64,000 nt of DNA from Streptomyces sp. SID12501 (lineage in GTDB: Bacteria > Actinomycetota > Actinomycetes > Streptomycetales > Streptomycetaceae): contig NZ_JAAGLU010000027.1 of the NCBI RefSeq assembly GCF_010550245.1, positions 90,877 through 154,876 on the forward strand, given 5' to 3'. The notes under the pieces are model-generated. The model had not been told where the DNA came from, ran no database searches, and was given only the letters and a program-made list of their open reading frames with translations. Of the stretch, positions 63,361 through 64,000 are shown one piece after another; position 1 is the stretch's first letter, and every line of letters begins with the position of its first letter. The translations under genes were made by a program, and so were the position numbers.

Positions 63361-64000
63361 CCTCCGGCGACCCGCCCGCCTCGAACCGATCCTGGTCCTG
63401 CCCTGCCCTGCCGCTGGTCAAGAGGGATTACCTCGCTGTCGAACGCGCGAAAATCTATGTCGACCGGAGTAGACATTCGATGGTTGGCCTGGTTATGGTT
63501 TCTCTCGTAGCCCAGAGAGACAGCAGGGCCTGGCAGACACGAACTGCCGGGCGGCAGTACCCGTAGTTGCAGTGTGCAGGGCGGTGCGGTGGTGGAGTTT
63601 CGAAGCCAGGGTTGTTGCAGGACGGCGACGGGACTGGCCGTCGGACCGGGTGGCCCGCAGTGATCAGGGGCCGCCGTGAGCAGTACCGCAGGAGAAGTAC
63701 CCGTAGGTGCGGTTCACAACATGCAGCAGTGAGGTCGGTGAGTGGTACCTCGGTGAAGGCGTCGGGCTGCGGGCGCGCGCACCGGGAGGTTCGGCAGTGG
63801 GGTTCCAAGCCAGAGTTGACGCAGGACGGGCGACGGGGCTGGCTGCCGAAAGCAGTACGCAGTACCCGCTCAGCAGGTCGTAAGTGACTGATCCCAGAGG
63901 GAAGAACGGAGGGGCCGAGCGCCATCAGGATCGCCCGGGCGGACGTCTTGAACCCGGGTACCGCAGGACATCGACAGTGAGGTGGTCTCCGGTCGAGCAA
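63361..64000. other. Right-edge region without a convincing gene
   Basis: Open frames on both strands are Arg/Pro/Cys-rich and lack ribosome sites, so I call none. Notable are TTCTCTCGTAGCCCAGAGAG near 63505 (a short hairpin) and the repeats listed separately. It may be a leader or promoter region of a gene beyond the window. Confidence 0.4.
63591..63845 (+). repeat. Imperfect 51-bp direct repeat
   Basis: The segment 63591-63641 (TTTCGAAGCCAGGGTTGTTG, GCAGGACGGCGACGGGACTG) recurs with changes at 63795-63845 (GTTCCAAGCCAGAGTTGACG, GCAGGACGGGCGACGGGGCT). A shorter unit, AGTACCCGTAG, occurs at 63556 and 63696, with a variant at 63861. Confidence 0.6.

Noticed and set aside
63455..64000. A 181-codon minus-strand open frame at the right edge
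   Set aside because: It is Cys/Pro/Arg-rich without domain or ribosome site, runs through the direct repeats, and is open at the window end.

Overview
The window is high-GC actinobacterial DNA, almost certainly from a Streptomyces chromosome. GTG starts, overlapping start/stop codons, an AllR-type allantoin cluster, an RNase Sa homologue, an SCO-like ROK kinase and SNF2/SWIM pair, and several degenerate IS elements all point that way. No rRNA, tRNA, CRISPR array or replication origin was seen.

Left edge (1-2.2 kb): the start of exonuclease III, an MBL-fold hydrolase and pcaL (fused PcaD-PcaC of the beta-ketoadipate pathway). An IS110-family element lies about 25 bp upstream of the pcaL start, the other pca genes are absent, and the pcaD nucleophile elbow reads GCALGG. 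pcaL therefore looks cut off and perhaps decaying.

Accessory block (about 2.2-37.3 kb): this stretch is rich in IS remnants and broken genes. It holds two nearly identical full-length IS110 elements (2263-3774 and 30275-31775), a truncated third copy, degenerate IS110 ends, and IS1380 and IS5 fragments. A diverged copy of the first ~100 bp of pcaL sits next to another IS110 end at 37.2 kb, so pcaL-start/IS110-end junctions flank the whole block. Its cargo falls into four groups. (a) 4.2-11.4 kb: a secreted protein and lipoprotein pair, then a 1482-residue secreted protein (lytic-transglycosylase-like, Golvesin-like and NucA/NucB-like nuclease regions) convergent with a SUKH/SMI1-type protein, which resembles a toxin and its immunity protein; a broken paralogue of the toxin lies upstream. 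(b) 12.6-26.2 kb: an apparent biological-conflict island with two giant TPR-CHAT proteins, a Cys-rich small protein, three homologues of a membrane protein family (one truncated) and a SAV_6107-like HEPN protein. (c) 26.7-30.1 kb: a 1130-residue HEAT-like repeat protein. (d) 32.2-36.5 kb: a cold-shock protein and a TetR / membrane protein / FAD-oxidoreductase operon with a clear 27-bp dyad in front of it.

Conserved chromosome (37.4-63 kb): RNase J; a spermidine-synthase-like protein; a SWIM protein translationally coupled to an SNF2 helicase; a membrane-anchored protein coupled to a ROK sugar kinase; a GntR regulator divergent from a Gfo/Idh dehydrogenase; a NarL-type response regulator and its probable sensor kinase separated by an aldo/keto reductase; a secreted guanyl-specific RNase; RibD-like and SDR enzymes; then the allantoin/glyoxylate cluster alc-allB / allR / DUF5955-like / mocA-like / aceB. 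A 15-bp element TTCCAC-N5-GGAA occurs twice between allB and allR and once before aceB, and is the best candidate for the AllR operator. An Rdx protein and a HipA-like kinase, also translationally coupled, close this part.

Right edge (63-64 kb): remnants of a tyrosine integrase and of a relaxase-like protein, then about 0.6 kb without a convincing gene but with imperfect direct repeats.
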